Under the pieces are notes generated by a model, which did no database searches, had not been told where the DNA came from, and was given only the letters and a program-made list of their open reading frames with translations. A stretch of DNA of 64,000 nucleotides from Cardiocondyla obscurior (Eukaryota; Arthropoda; Insecta; Hymenoptera; Formicidae), in assembly GCF_019399895.1 (NCBI RefSeq), contig NW_027228801.1, positions 62,001-126,000 on the forward strand, written 5' to 3'. The translations under genes and the position numbers were made by a program. Each line of letters starts with the position of its first letter. The stretch's first letter is position 1. Of this stretch, positions 44,157-56,031 are shown in pieces.

Positions 44157-44691
44157 TGTTGTAATCCGAATTCCATTACAACAATAAAAATATCACGGCA
44201 TTAGATCTCGCAACACAATTCGACTAAAGTCGCATCAGTAATCTACATTTAATAAAAGATATAGAACAGATAATAATTGAGAAGAAAAGGTTGCGAGACC
44301 TTATTGCTGAAATCGCTGATGTTGCATTGGCCCGGTAACCAAATTACGGCCATACAACCTACTGACAAAGAAGATTTAGATATCATTTAAATACCCGCAG
44401 GCAACTAGCCGCAAGCAGTTACTCTGAGATAAAGACACGCGGAGACCGTCGCGAACATCACGTCTGTAACGTGAACCCGGGCGCGTGCCGAACGAAGATA
44501 TCTCGCGGAGTCGAGGACGCGAATAAATAGATATAGTGCAGAGTGTGGTGGAGGTGAGGCATCGACAAAGTGAAAAAACTATTCAAATACTTTATTAAAC
44601 TCAAGTTATATAATTATATTTTCTTCGCCTACACAATCCCTTTCCGACGGTCCCGAAAGACGGACCCCGTGCACCGGCCCCGGTGTAACAA
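44157..44691 (+). mobile_element. Possible solo LTR
   Basis: Starts TGTTGTAATCCGAATTCC and ends CCCGGTGTAACA, with an AATAAATAGATA signal near 44523. Flanks ACAT and ACAC are only a near-match as a target duplication. It directly precedes errantivirus B. Confidence 0.35.
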
Positions 44692-44759
44692 CACGTACAA
44701 TGCACTACAACGTCAGCGCCAATACATAGCGTATTCCCATCACTCATAAATATGAATAG

Positions 44760-45193
44760 TGTTGCACCGGAAAGGTGCCGTGGGGTTTGTTCTCCGGAGA
44801 ATTATATATCTGAGCGGGACCGGGGTGCCGGGAGAATAAAGTCGCTGCCTTATTAAATTGATTTGTTTCTTTATTTTTTTTTGTCTTGCGGATTACAGCT
44901 GGCCACTTCGCACTAATCACTCGACTATAATTTCTACGCGCGAATCTTAATTGCGACTGCCCGTCCGGGCCGCGGCTGCCCCTATATATCTCCTACTGTT
45001 GCCATGCCAAAATTCAAAGCAATCAGCAGAATCGCGGGTAGCAACCGCGACTGTCCTCGAACGTCGCGTTTCGGCCGGAAATGTCGGGTTTCCTTGATCG
45101 GCGGTATTCTGCCGATCAAGCTAAACGGTCGCGCGCGTGCGACATTCCATCGTTATTCCCGAGCTTCTGTTGCCAAGGGCTCGGGATATAACA
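44760..45193 (-). repeat. 3' LTR of errantivirus B with adjacent polypurine tract
   Basis: 434 bp, related to the 403-bp LTR of copy A. It begins (minus strand) TGTTATATCCCGAGC and ends GGTGCAACA. The same CCTAGGGGGGAGGGA tract follows at 45194-45209. Confidence 0.88.
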
Positions 45194-45419
45194 TCCCTCC
45201 CCCCTAGGGAGAAGAAGAAGGGTTGAGGGTTTTAATTTGCTCAAGCCTTTTTCTTTTACAAATTCCCTTTCCCTTGGGGAGAAAAAGAAAAACGTTGAGA
45301 CTTTAAGGGGATCCTAAAGCTCCCTGTTTTACCACCTACTACGAGAATTGACTAATCTTTGAATCAGTTTTACGGAATTAAAAATCGCTTTACACGAATA
45401 ATGTACATACTTCAATGTG

Positions 45420-45545
45420 TTGGAGACTGGTCAGATTAAGACCAAAAATAAAAAAAAAATTTTCGTATTATATTCACCTGCACAACATTCGTTTAGTATA
45501 CAGGTTATGTTGTTAAAATGCAAAATCAGACACCAGTCTCCAATG
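45420..45545. repeat. Hairpin near the left end of Kolobok-2
   Basis: GTTGGAGACTGGTCAG (45419) faces CACCAGTCTCCAATGCAG (about 45530). A related fold is at the inner end of Kolobok-1. Confidence 0.6.
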
Positions 45546-45766
45546 CAGTCAACATCGAGAAAGACGATAACACTGTTTATATTACGATTAAAAGCTTACA
45601 AAAAAAGATTAGTCTTTTCTACGATTTAGATTTCCGTGCATGTGTCAGCATGTGCCATAATGATATTTTATGGTAAAGATGTAAAGAATTATGTCTAAGA
45701 TTAATTGACACATGTTCTGATAGATGGCACGGACGAACAACATTAAAAACTGTCAAATTATTTTTG

Positions 45767-45864
45767 CGTGTGCAAAGAGCAATTATATTTTACACAAATA
45801 CACCGTTATTACTTAGCGAAGGAAAACGATGTATTGGTGTAAAATATAATTGCTCTCTGCACAC
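45767..45864. repeat. ~98-bp hairpin 1 of the palindrome
   Basis: TGCAAAGAGCAATTATATTT and its inverse face each other around TTACTTAGCGAAGG. The same unit recurs at 46475-46575, 48885-48986 and 49588-49685. Confidence 0.8.
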
Positions 45865-45899
45865 AAAAAAAAAAATTAAAAAAATAAAATTAAAAATGT

Positions 45900-45978
45900 A
45901 CCCGACAGGATTCGATCCAGCAATCTTAGCGGGCGAGATTACCGATCCGCGTCTAGTCGCTGCGCCACACCGATCTTT
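45900..45978 (-). other. tRNA-like unit 1
   Basis: On the minus strand it reads GGTGTGGCGCAGCGACTAGA (A-box-like), with GGATCGAATCC (B-box-like) about 35 bp later. T-stem pairing is imperfect. Probably tRNA-derived and part of the repeated palindrome unit. Confidence 0.45.
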
Positions 45979-46366
45979 TTTAACCTACTTACGTTACGGG
46001 TACTTATGTCGCAATACAGTATCAACCGACAAGAGGAACAGAAGGAAGAAGAGACGAATTGACGGATGGCTGGATGTAACATCGTTGGAAAAAATGTATT
46101 TTTAAGTTCATTTTCAATTATAGTTGCGGGCGGGTATGGGATCGTCACCGGCGGGTACGGGATCGTCGCCGACGAGTACGTCGTCTTCGTGGGCGATGAT
46201 CCCGTACCCGCCGACAACTATGAAAGAGAATTAATTAAAAATACATTTTTTTCAACGATGTTACAACCATCCATCCGTCAAATCGTCTCTTCTTCCTTCT
46301 GTTCCTCTTGTCGGTTCATACTATATTGAGACATAAGTACCCGTAACGTAAGTAGGTTAACAAAAA

Positions 46367-46448
46367 GATCGGTGTGGCGCAGCGACAAGACGCGAGATCG
46401 GTAATCTGCTTCCTCTAAGATCGCTGGATCAAATCCCTTCGGATACAT
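46367..46448 (+). other. tRNA-like unit 2
   Basis: GATCGGTGTGGCGCAGCGAC...GGATCAAATCCC; the inverted sister of unit 1, with more changes in the anticodon region. Confidence 0.4.
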
Positions 46449-46474
46449 TTTAAACTTTTTTTTTTTTTTTTTTT

Positions 46475-46575
46475 GCGTGCAAAGAGCAGTTATATTTTAC
46501 ACAAATACATCGTTTTCTTTTGTTAATTAATAACGGTGTATTTGTGTAAAATATAATTGCTCTTTGCACACGCAA
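46475..46575. repeat. ~98-bp hairpin 2 of the palindrome
   Basis: Same dyad as hairpin 1. It forms the inner border of the tRNA-like sub-element in the left arm. Confidence 0.8.
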
Positions 46576-46686
46576 AACAGGTTCGCGAAAGGAAAGGAAA
46601 AAGACGGAAGATCTATATAGAATACAAACATTTTCTAGTTATTTTTAATTACACGTTTATTATATTGTTACTGTTATTTACATTAT

Positions 46687-47605
<919 letters not shown>

Positions 47606-47907
47606 GTTGCAATCGAATGATCCAGCCGGCTGCCGTCGCTTCCGTAACCGTGAAGGTTTAGTTGTGTGAGAGCCGATGCTCACACACATCAATCTTGTGC
47701 GTGAGCATTCTTGGTTTCAAAAACATTTGAACGCTAAGCTAAAGTCCGTCTACATCTCCTCTCACAGTGATAAGCTTAGCGTTCAAATGTTTTTGAAACC
47801 AGGAATGCTCACGCACAAGATTGATGTGTGTGAGCATCGTCTCTCACACAACTAAACCTTCACGGTTACGGAAGCGACGGCAGCCGGCTGGATCATTCGA
47901 TTGCAAC

Positions 47908-48012
47908 ATGTCGAAGCGAACGGGTCGCCCAACGATACGTTCATGTGAGTAATTTATTCAATGTGTAATATTAGTGTAGTGTAATAAATTTTTGCATTAA
48001 GTAAGGTTGATG

Positions 48013-48073
<61 letters not shown>

Positions 48074-48771
48074 AGTGAGTAAAGCAAAATAATCTTTTCT
48101 TTTTCAGCGAGAAGCGAAGGCGGCGAAACGACTATGAAAATAAAACCAGCAGATTTATATGTTGTTGGACCACCACCACCACCACCGCCATCATCACCAC
48201 CACGAGCAGCATCGGTGATCCCGCCAGGAGTATTGCAATCAACGGCAGCAGCAGCAGCAGCAACGGCGTCGTCACCGTCGGCCTCAGTTCCACCGTCGGA
48301 ACCAAAATATAAGCCACGGTCACCCGCATCACGAGGCGGAAAGGAGAATGTACAAAAGGTAAGACATGGTAAATATATAAAAACACATTTTTTTTTTCTT
48401 AGTAAATTGTAAATAATATCTTGTTTCTTTTTTAGTTGGTGAACCACGCGATGCGGAGGGCCGTGGCTAAAGAGCGGCGACGGCAACGTTTTGCCTCATC
48501 ACGTGCGGTGATGCCTCCGACGATGATGCCTCCGACGATGATGTCTCCGACGATGATGTCTCCGACGATGATGCCGACGATGATGATGCCGACGATGATG
48601 GCGCCGATACCGTCGATGCCATCGACGCCGTCGATGCTGCCCATGCCGCCGATCCAGCCGATACCGGCGATGATGCCAGCCATGATCCCGCCCGCCCCAT
48701 ATACCCCCCAGCAGCAAACATTGATGTATTCTTATAACCCCCCTCAATATTATTATAATATGCGAATGTAA
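47908..48771 (+). CDS. Palindrome cargo gene, right arm: three-exon Pro/Met-rich protein
   Basis: Exon 1 is 47908-47944 (MSKRTGRPTIRS; donor GTGAGT), exon 2 is 48108-48358 (acceptor CTTTTTCAG, donor GTAAGA), and exon 3 is 48436-48771 (acceptor CTTTTTTAG). Phases agree at both joins and give 207 residues. The N-terminus is basic, then come seven Pro, an Ala run and a Ser/Pro region. A basic segment (NHAMRRAVAKERRRQRF) follows, then an array of P-T-M-M units and a Tyr-rich end (YSYNPPQYYYNMRM). No domain known; low-complexity and basic parts suggest a nucleic-acid-associated or scaffold role. It lies between the Kolobok-2 left end and its transposase. Confidence 0.6.
48017..48071. repeat. GA microsatellite in the right arm
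   Basis: About 27 GA units within intron 1 of the right-arm gene. Confidence 0.95.
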
Positions 48772-48884
48772 ATAATGTAAATAACAGTAACAATATAATA
48801 AACGTGTAATTAAAAATAACTAGAAAATGTTTGTATTCTATATAGATCTTCCGTCTTTTTCCTTTCCTTTCGCGAACCTGTTTT

Positions 48885-48986
48885 GCGTGTGCAAAGAGCA
48901 ATTATATTTTACACAAATACACCGTTATTAATTAACAAAAGAAAACGATGTATTTGTGTAAAATATAACTGCTTTTTGCACACGCA
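48885..48986. repeat. ~98-bp hairpin 3 of the palindrome
   Basis: Inverted counterpart of hairpin 2. Confidence 0.8.
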
Positions 48987-49004
48987 AAAAAAAAAAAAAA
49001 GTTT

Positions 49005-49088
49005 AAAATGTATCCGAAGGGATTTGATCCAGCGATCTTAGAGGAAGCAGATTACCGATCTCGCGTCGCTGCGCACACCGATCTTTTG
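49005..49088 (-). other. tRNA-like unit 3
   Basis: Inverted counterpart of unit 2, with a two-base loss in the A-box region (GCGCACACC where unit 2 has GCGCCACACC-type sequence). Confidence 0.4.
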
Positions 49089-49474
49089 TTAACCTACTTA
49101 CGTTACGGGTACTTATGTCTCAATATAGTATGAACCGACAAGAGGAACAGAAGGAAGAAGAGACGATTTGACGGATGGATGGTTGTAACATCGTTGAAAA
49201 AATGTATTTTTAATTAATTCTCTTTCATAGTTGTCGGCGGGTACGGGATCATCGCCCACGAAGACGACGTACTCGTCGGCGACGATCCCGTACCCGCCGG
49301 TGACGATCCCATACCCGCCCGCAACTATAATTGAAAATGAACTTAAAAATACATTTTTTCCAACGATGTTACATCCAGCCATCCGTCAATTCGTCTCTTC
49401 TTCCTTCTGTTCCTCTTGTCGGTTGATACTGTATTGCGACATAAGTACCCGTAACGTAAGTAGGTTAACAAAAA

Positions 49475-49556
49475 GATCGGTGTGGCGCAGCGACTAGACG
49501 CGGGATCGGTAATCTCGCCCCGCTAAGATTGCTGGATCGAATCCTGTCGGGTACAT
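49475..49556 (+). other. tRNA-like unit 4
   Basis: Counterpart of unit 1: GATCGGTGTGGCGCAGCGAC...GGATCGAATCC. Confidence 0.45.
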
Positions 49557-49587
49557 TTTTAATTTTATTTTTTTTAAATTTTTTTTT

Positions 49588-49685
49588 GTGTGCAGAGAGC
49601 AATTATATTTTACACTAATACATCGTTTTCCTTCGCTAAGTAATAACGGTGTATTTGTGTAAAATATAATTGCTCTTTGCACACG
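49588..49685. repeat. ~98-bp hairpin 4, right end of the palindrome
   Basis: Counterpart of hairpin 1. Similarity between the arms stops at GCACACG (49685). Confidence 0.8.
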
Positions 49686-49997
49686 GCGAAGCAATTTTAT
49701 ACACAATTGAGGAAATTATATTTCTATATCTGTTATGTCAAGTTTTATGTTGGCCGTTATATATATAAATTAATGATAAATATCGCACACGAAACGAAAG
49801 CGCGGTTCGCGACAAAGTAAAAGCGCAGAAAAAGATAGATAGTGACAACCGTTGCTATGGTCCTTCACAAACGTAACGCTATCGTGCAACGTTTAGTGTA
49901 CGGACTCCGTATATATTTTTTTACGTTAGTTCAACGCGTGTCACAATTTTTCGAGTGTGTTTGTGTGAACTACACGCGTAAAACAAATATATACAAG

Positions 49998-52900
49998 ATG
50001 AAGGAAAATCGAAGACCAAAATTATTTGGTTGGCGACTGTCTTGCAAGAAGGGATATAGAAAAAGGTAAGAAAAATATTTAAATTTTTCTATGCAAAATA
50101 ACAGTTTTTGCAAAAAAAAAAAATTAGTTAAAAATATAATAAAGCCAGAATTTACTTACGTATAAATAAATTTTGAAAAGTAACATAATAATGTTCATTT
50201 TTTTAAATTAAATATTAAGTAACAAAAAATGTGATACTATTCTTTAATCTTTTATGTCACGTTTTACTTTTATTTCAATAATTATATTCAAATAAATTTG
50301 TAAGTTTTAAAAATATTGTTATAACAATTATTGCAAAAACTGTTATATTGCTATGATAAAATATGTAATACACATAACAGCAGAAACATGTACTACACAT
50401 AACATATATTACAAACAGTAAAAATAAGATAGACCCTTTCCAAATAATAACAGAAAAAAATGTATTTCCTATGACGGAACTGACTGTACAAGTCTGATGC
50501 GTCAAGAGTGATGACAGTAAATGTCACATGGACTAAACTTGAGAGTACTGACAATTAAAATATAAAATGTATCCTCTTGTTACGGAACTGACTGTACAAG
50601 TCTGATGCGTCAAAAGTCATGACAGTAAATGTCACATGGACTAAACTTGAGAGTACTGACAATTAAAATATAAAATGTATCCTCTTGTTACGGAACTGAC
50701 TGTACAAGTCTGATGCGTCAAGAGTGATGACAGTAAATGTCAGATGCGCCAAACTTGAGAATACTGAAGACATAAGTCTGCTGAGTCAGACAAAAAGAAG
50801 AAGAATTATGTCGTTATTAAAAATAAAAAGAAAGTAATGATCTGTTATTATTTGGAATATAGTCTTTATTAATTAATCTTTTATATCACATACACACATA
50901 CATACACACACACACACACACTAAATATCAATAATTATATGTTTTAAAGTTGTCATTCTTAATGTAAATTGTTAATATTTTTCAGGCGGCAAATATTAAT
51001 GGCGCTTAAAGAAGAAAATGATGCCACAAAGGGAAGAAATGAATCTATGACTAGTCAATCATCAGTGATATCACTGATGAATGACGACATCATAGATTCT
51101 GAATTCAACGCCGAAGCTGCAAGTACTACAATAAATTCGTCGCAAAGTGAGGGTAAAGTACAACATTTTGAATATAGTAAAGATGACGACAGTCATTTAA
51201 CCATTGAAAAAGGCCTGGATGTAAATAAAATCCAAGAACATGAGCCTGATGGTAATTATATTATAAATATGTCCCATTTTCTTAAAGAAATGCACAGGAC
51301 ATTTGATAAGCATGCGCATGGAATAGAGTGCCTGTTTAAAGACTGGTTGCTCATAAATTCTCATCGCTTTGGCTTATTGACTGAATTTATATTTCAATGT
51401 CAGATGTGTAACTACAAAGCAAGCATCTGGTCTGAACCAAAAAATTCAGACAAATTAAATATTAATACAGCTACAGTAGCTGGGAGTATTACTGCTGGAA
51501 TAGGCTATGCTCAGTTGCAAGAACTGCAAGCAGCTCAAAATATTTCCAGCATGTCGGAACCAACCTACATAAAGTATAGGGAGAACTTGGTCGATGATTT
51601 TACAGAAACAGCTATGAAAAATATGAGACAAGCTGGCGAAGTTGAAAAGCAATTAGCTATTGAAAGAAACGACTTAGTAAACGGTATCCCATACATAACC
51701 GTTGTAGCAGACGGTAGCTGGATGAAGAGATCGTATGGCAATAAATATAATTCTCTTTCCGGCGTTGGAGCTATAATTGGTTATCACACGAGAAAAGTTC
51801 TGTTTGTCGGTGTGCGAAATAAATATTGCGCAATATGCGATATGGCTAAGCGTAAAGATACACACGCAAAAGCCCACAAATGTTATAAAAATTTTGATCG
51901 AAACAGAAGCTCTACTAGCATGGAGAGCGATGCAATTGCGGAAGGATTTAATTGTAGTTTACAAATGCATGGTTTGATATATAAAACTGTTATTGCGGAT
52001 GGTGACAGCAGTGTATATCAAACTATTCTTGATAACGCACCTTACCGTAAAGAAATGGTGACAGTTAAAAAAATAGAATGTGTTAATCACTTGCTACGTA
52101 ATTTATGCAAGAAATTAAAGACTGTAGCAGAAATAACTCAGCCAAAAGAGCGAAGACAGCGTGGTTTTGTACAAGTTCGAAATATTGTAAAAACCAATAT
52201 TTTAAACATTCGAAGAGAAATAGAAAGCCTAGCAACATTACGGCGAAAAGAATGTAAACCTCAGCATTGCAAGGCTATGGAATTACAGAAAGATATACTG
52301 AACATTCCAAGCCATATTTTTGGCGAACACAAGCGATGTGAGGCACTTAGCCGAGTGTGCAAAAGGAATAAAATGGAAAAAAATTACGTACCATATTTAA
52401 AAGTATATGGTTTGTATCATAAAATAGAAAGTGCTATTATATATATAAGCGGGTATTCCGACAGTTTATTGTTGAACTGCACCAACAATCCTGCGGAATC
52501 ATTTAATTCCATTATCTGCAAAGAGATTGGTGGTAAACGCATTAATTTCGGAAAAAGAGGCTCATATAATGCAAGAATTGCGGGAGCAGTTGTGCAGTTT
52601 AACACACAACAAGTGTTGACCGAACTATATCGAAATAAATGTGACAATGTTCCGCCTATTATTGAAAATATGGAAAAACAACGTAAAATAAAAATTGCAA
52701 AAAATAGAGAATATCGTCAAACTGAGGGAAGAGTAAAAAAAACCGAAAAAGAGCAAGGTACTGATGGTGCTTATGGTCCCCAATCGCAGAAACCAGACCT
52801 CCCTTATGATGTTTTCGAACAACTTCGTCTGCATCATATTGAAGAGTTGTTCGAAAACGCTAAAAAGTGGAAAAAAATAGAAAGTGAAACCAGGAGTCAA

Positions 52901-54352
52901 AGTAAATCTGAATTATGGTTATCACTCAGACGGAAAATGTTAACGGCGTCTAATTTTGGAACTGTCTGTCGCATGAGACCGACAACGTCTTGCGCAGGAA
53001 CAGTCAAAACCATATTATACCCTTCATTTCTTGACAGCGAAGCCGTGAAATATGGTCTTGCCATGGAGGAAGAAGCGAGAAAAGAATTGTCAATAAATCT
53101 GAATAAAGAGGTGAAACCTTGCGGATTATTTATTGATACGGAAAATCCATGCTTAGGTGCCTCTCCGGATGGCCTGATTGATGATAATGGTATCGTTGAA
53201 ATCAAATGTCCGTTATCGGCTGAAAGTTTAACAGCAGAATCAGCCATAGAAACATTACCTGCCCTAAAGGGTGTATTTGATAGAAAAAATCGAAATGAAT
53301 TAAACCAAAACCATCGATTCTTTTATCAAATTCAAGGACAATTAAATATAACGCAACGAAAATATTGCGTTTTTACTGTATGGACGCCAAAAAGCATGAA
53401 AATAACATATGTTAACAGAGATCTTGATTTTGGAAAACAAAATGCTTCCTTACTTAAAAAAATTTATTATGACTGTATGCTACCGGAAATCTTAGACAGT
53501 CGTTATAACAGACATATGCCTATTAGAGATCCGGAATATATAATAGAAGCGAAAAAAAAAGCGACTAAAGACAGTAATCGCAAAAGCATTAGAAAACATG
53601 CAGAAGCACTTACAAATACGGAAAATGACGATAAAGAAACTTTATCGTGTTTAAAAGCAGACATTGCTTCTAATACGATTAATTTAAGTATAGAGCAAGA
53701 TGATGAATGTACATATATTGGTACAATGTCTAAACAAATTATATCTGACAAGGATAAAACAAGACGTAAAATAAATTTAGACAAAATTGTAATTCCTGCT
53801 TCTGTAGTAAGAAAGAACGTCTTGTCCAACAACATGTTAAACGATGAATCGTTAGATTCATTTCTACGTGTTGTGAGAGAAAGCTCTGACTTTGAGACTC
53901 AAAGTGTGCAATATCAGTCGTATTCCGATATTATTGAAGCTAGTCAGAGCAACAAAAGCATACAAATTATTGGTGGAAAAAGTGGTTGTCCTGAATTGTA
54001 CAATGAATTCGAAGAAATAATGCACTGGCGATGCATATTTTTTAATGGCACAAAAATTCATGTTTATGATAGTATGCCTAACGGTACATATGACACTTTG
54101 TCTGGAAAAGAAAAAAATTATATACAATTACGGTATCCTACAATCAGACAATGTGATATTATTTTTGAAAAAGTAACTACACAACCTGATGGTGAAAGTT
54201 GTGGTATATATGCAGCAGCCTTCGCTGCAACTGTTGCCCTTGGAAATAATCCTTGCAATATAAAATATTCCAATAACGTATGGATAATGAGACAACATTT
54301 TATGAAAATAATAGAAGAAAATAAATTATTGCATTTTCCCAAAACGAATTAA
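49998..54352 (+). CDS. Kolobok-like transposase fused to YqaJ-like nuclease and Ulp1-like protease
   Basis: Exon 1 (49998-50065, MKENRRPKLFGWRLSCKKGY; donor GTAAGA) joins in phase 2 to exon 2 (50986-54352; acceptor TTTTTCAG), giving ~1144 residues. The transposase core has VVADGSWMKRSYGN near 260, VIADGDSSVYQT near 358 and the C-x2-H motif ECVNHLLRN near 386, a motif reported for Kolobok and related superfamilies. A YqaJ-type nuclease follows (LSLRRKMLTASNFG near 664, SPDGLID...VEIKCP near 746). The C-terminus is Ulp1/C48-like, with His (HWRCIFF) and Asp (HVYDSM) near 1034-1046 and Gln/Cys in QPDGESCGIY near 1085. No stop or shift is seen, so it may be active. The first ATG of exon 2 is an alternative start. 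Confidence 0.82.
50475..50775. repeat. Three 108-bp tandem repeats in the transposase intron
   Basis: Units begin CGGAACTGACTGTACAAG at 50475, 50583 and 50691 and contain GTCTGATGCGTCAA, ATGACAGTAAATGTC and GAGAGTACTGAC. The CTGATGCGTC decamer is also repeated upstream of the Kolobok-1 transposase, so it is a conserved family feature and may be a binding site. Confidence 0.8.
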
Positions 54353-55111
54353 ATAAAATGTCTCAATAAATAAAACAGACACAATAATTGCACTAAAAAT
54401 CAGAAGCGTGTGTTACAATTATTCTTTACTTGTCTGTAAAATATTAGTATGTTAAAAAAATTAGTGTAACGCTTGAAGAAAGATGAAGGGATGAGAATGA
54501 TAAGAGTCTGCATTATGATAGCAGAGTTTTTTATTTCTTTTCCTGCTACTTTTAGTTCTTGGCAAAAACGCATAATGCAGCGGTCATCTAATCGATCTGT
54601 TACATGAATCAAATGCATTGGCTTCGCATATTATAGCTGTATGTAATTTGATCAATTCTTCTACAGTATTTCTATTCGCGTTGCAACTACGCATATGTTT
54701 TATCGCGGACAGGAACTATCGCATACTTGTGTCGACGTCGTCAGTTCGAGAATTATCATTTTTCGATGTGATGTCGACGCGAACATTATTTTCGAGTCAG
54801 TGAACGTTGAGTATACGCGTAAAAGTGTTAAGTGCGTGTTTGACATATTGCGACTCGATTTACTCGTTGTCCGTTCGCAAGCTCCCGGTGTCCGCCGAAT
54901 CCGTCGACGGGAGTCGGAAGCCACAACGTGACGCTCTGATTTCTCTCGCGTTTGCATCGTCGCCGGTTCTTTTCCCGAGGTCAAATACGATTCGAGTGAA
55001 GACCCGTCGGAAGAAAAATAGTGCAACGAATATCGGAAGTGCGAGGGTTATGTTGCTGTCAAAACGCACGAAGCTTCCGAAGTGATGTTCGCCGCAATCA
55101 TTATTTTCGAG
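54353..55111. other. 3' region between transposase and satellite of Kolobok-2
   Basis: Not coding as far as I can tell; short frames only. The part at about 55005-55110 matches, inverted, 23915-24010 in Kolobok-1. Confidence 0.5.
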
Positions 55112-55830
55112 TCAGTGAATGTAACAAGAATCAGAAGCATCTAGTACGATGGTACTGATTGTAAGAAAAATCAGAGGCATCTAGTATGATGGTACTGATT
55201 GTAAGAAAAATCAGAGGCATCTAGTATGATGGTACTGATTATAATAAGAATCAGAAGCATCTATTTAGATGGTACTGATTATAATAAGAATCAGAGGCAT
55301 CTAGTATGATGGTACTGATTATAATAAGAATCAGAAGCATCTATTTAGATGGTACTGATTGTAAGAAAAATCAGAGGCATCTAGTATGATGGTACTGATT
55401 ATAATAAGAATCAGAAGCATCTATTTAGATGGTACTGATTGTAAGAAAAATCAGAGGCATTTAGTATGATGATACTGATTATAATAAGAATCAGAAGCAT
55501 CTATTTAGATGGTACTGATTATAATAAGAATCAGAGGCATCTAGTATGATGGTACTGATTATAATAAGAATCAGAAGCATCTATTTAGATGGTACTGATT
55601 GTAAGAAAAATCAGAGGTATCTAGTATGATGGTACTGATTGTAAGAAAAATCAGAGGCATTTAGTATGATGATACTGATTATAATAAGAATCAGAAGCAT
55701 CTATTTAGATGGTACTGATTGTAAGAAAAATCAGTGGCATTTAGCATGATGGTACTGATTATAATAAGAATCAGAGGCATTTAGTATGATGGTACTGATT
55801 CTAACAAGAATCAGAAGCATTTAATGCTTT
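55112..55830. repeat. 40-bp hairpin satellite of Kolobok-2
   Basis: About 18 units of exactly 40 bp in two main variants (AGAATCAGAAGCATCTATTT and AAAATCAGAGGCATCTAGTA, each followed by AGATGGTACTGATT-type sequence). Variants alternate in places, suggesting higher-order duplication. Present only at this end of the element. Confidence 0.92.
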
Positions 55831-55864
55831 ATACGCTTGTACATCTATGTATGTACGTATGCAT

Positions 55865-55983
55865 AATATGCGGTAATAATATAATTACAAATATCGATAT
55901 TACCGACTTTGTCGATAATATCGACATTTGTAATTTCTTTATTACCATCCCCGTTTGAGTTCGCCATCCACTTTAGGATCCCC
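55865..55983. repeat. Right terminus of Kolobok-2 with internal dyad
   Basis: GGTAATAATATAATTACAAAT faces ATTTGTAATTTCTTTATTACC (about 55873-55949), then comes the terminal CTTTAGGATCCCC. Matches, inverted, 17870-17990 in Kolobok-1. Confidence 0.75.
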
Positions 55984-56031
55984 TTAAGTATATAATACGT
56001 TTTTCTTTTTTTTTTGTATGTGCGTGGTTGA

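Noticed and set aside
55112..55830. CRISPR-like array
   Set aside because: The 40-bp units are contiguous with no unique spacers, and the context is a eukaryotic transposon.
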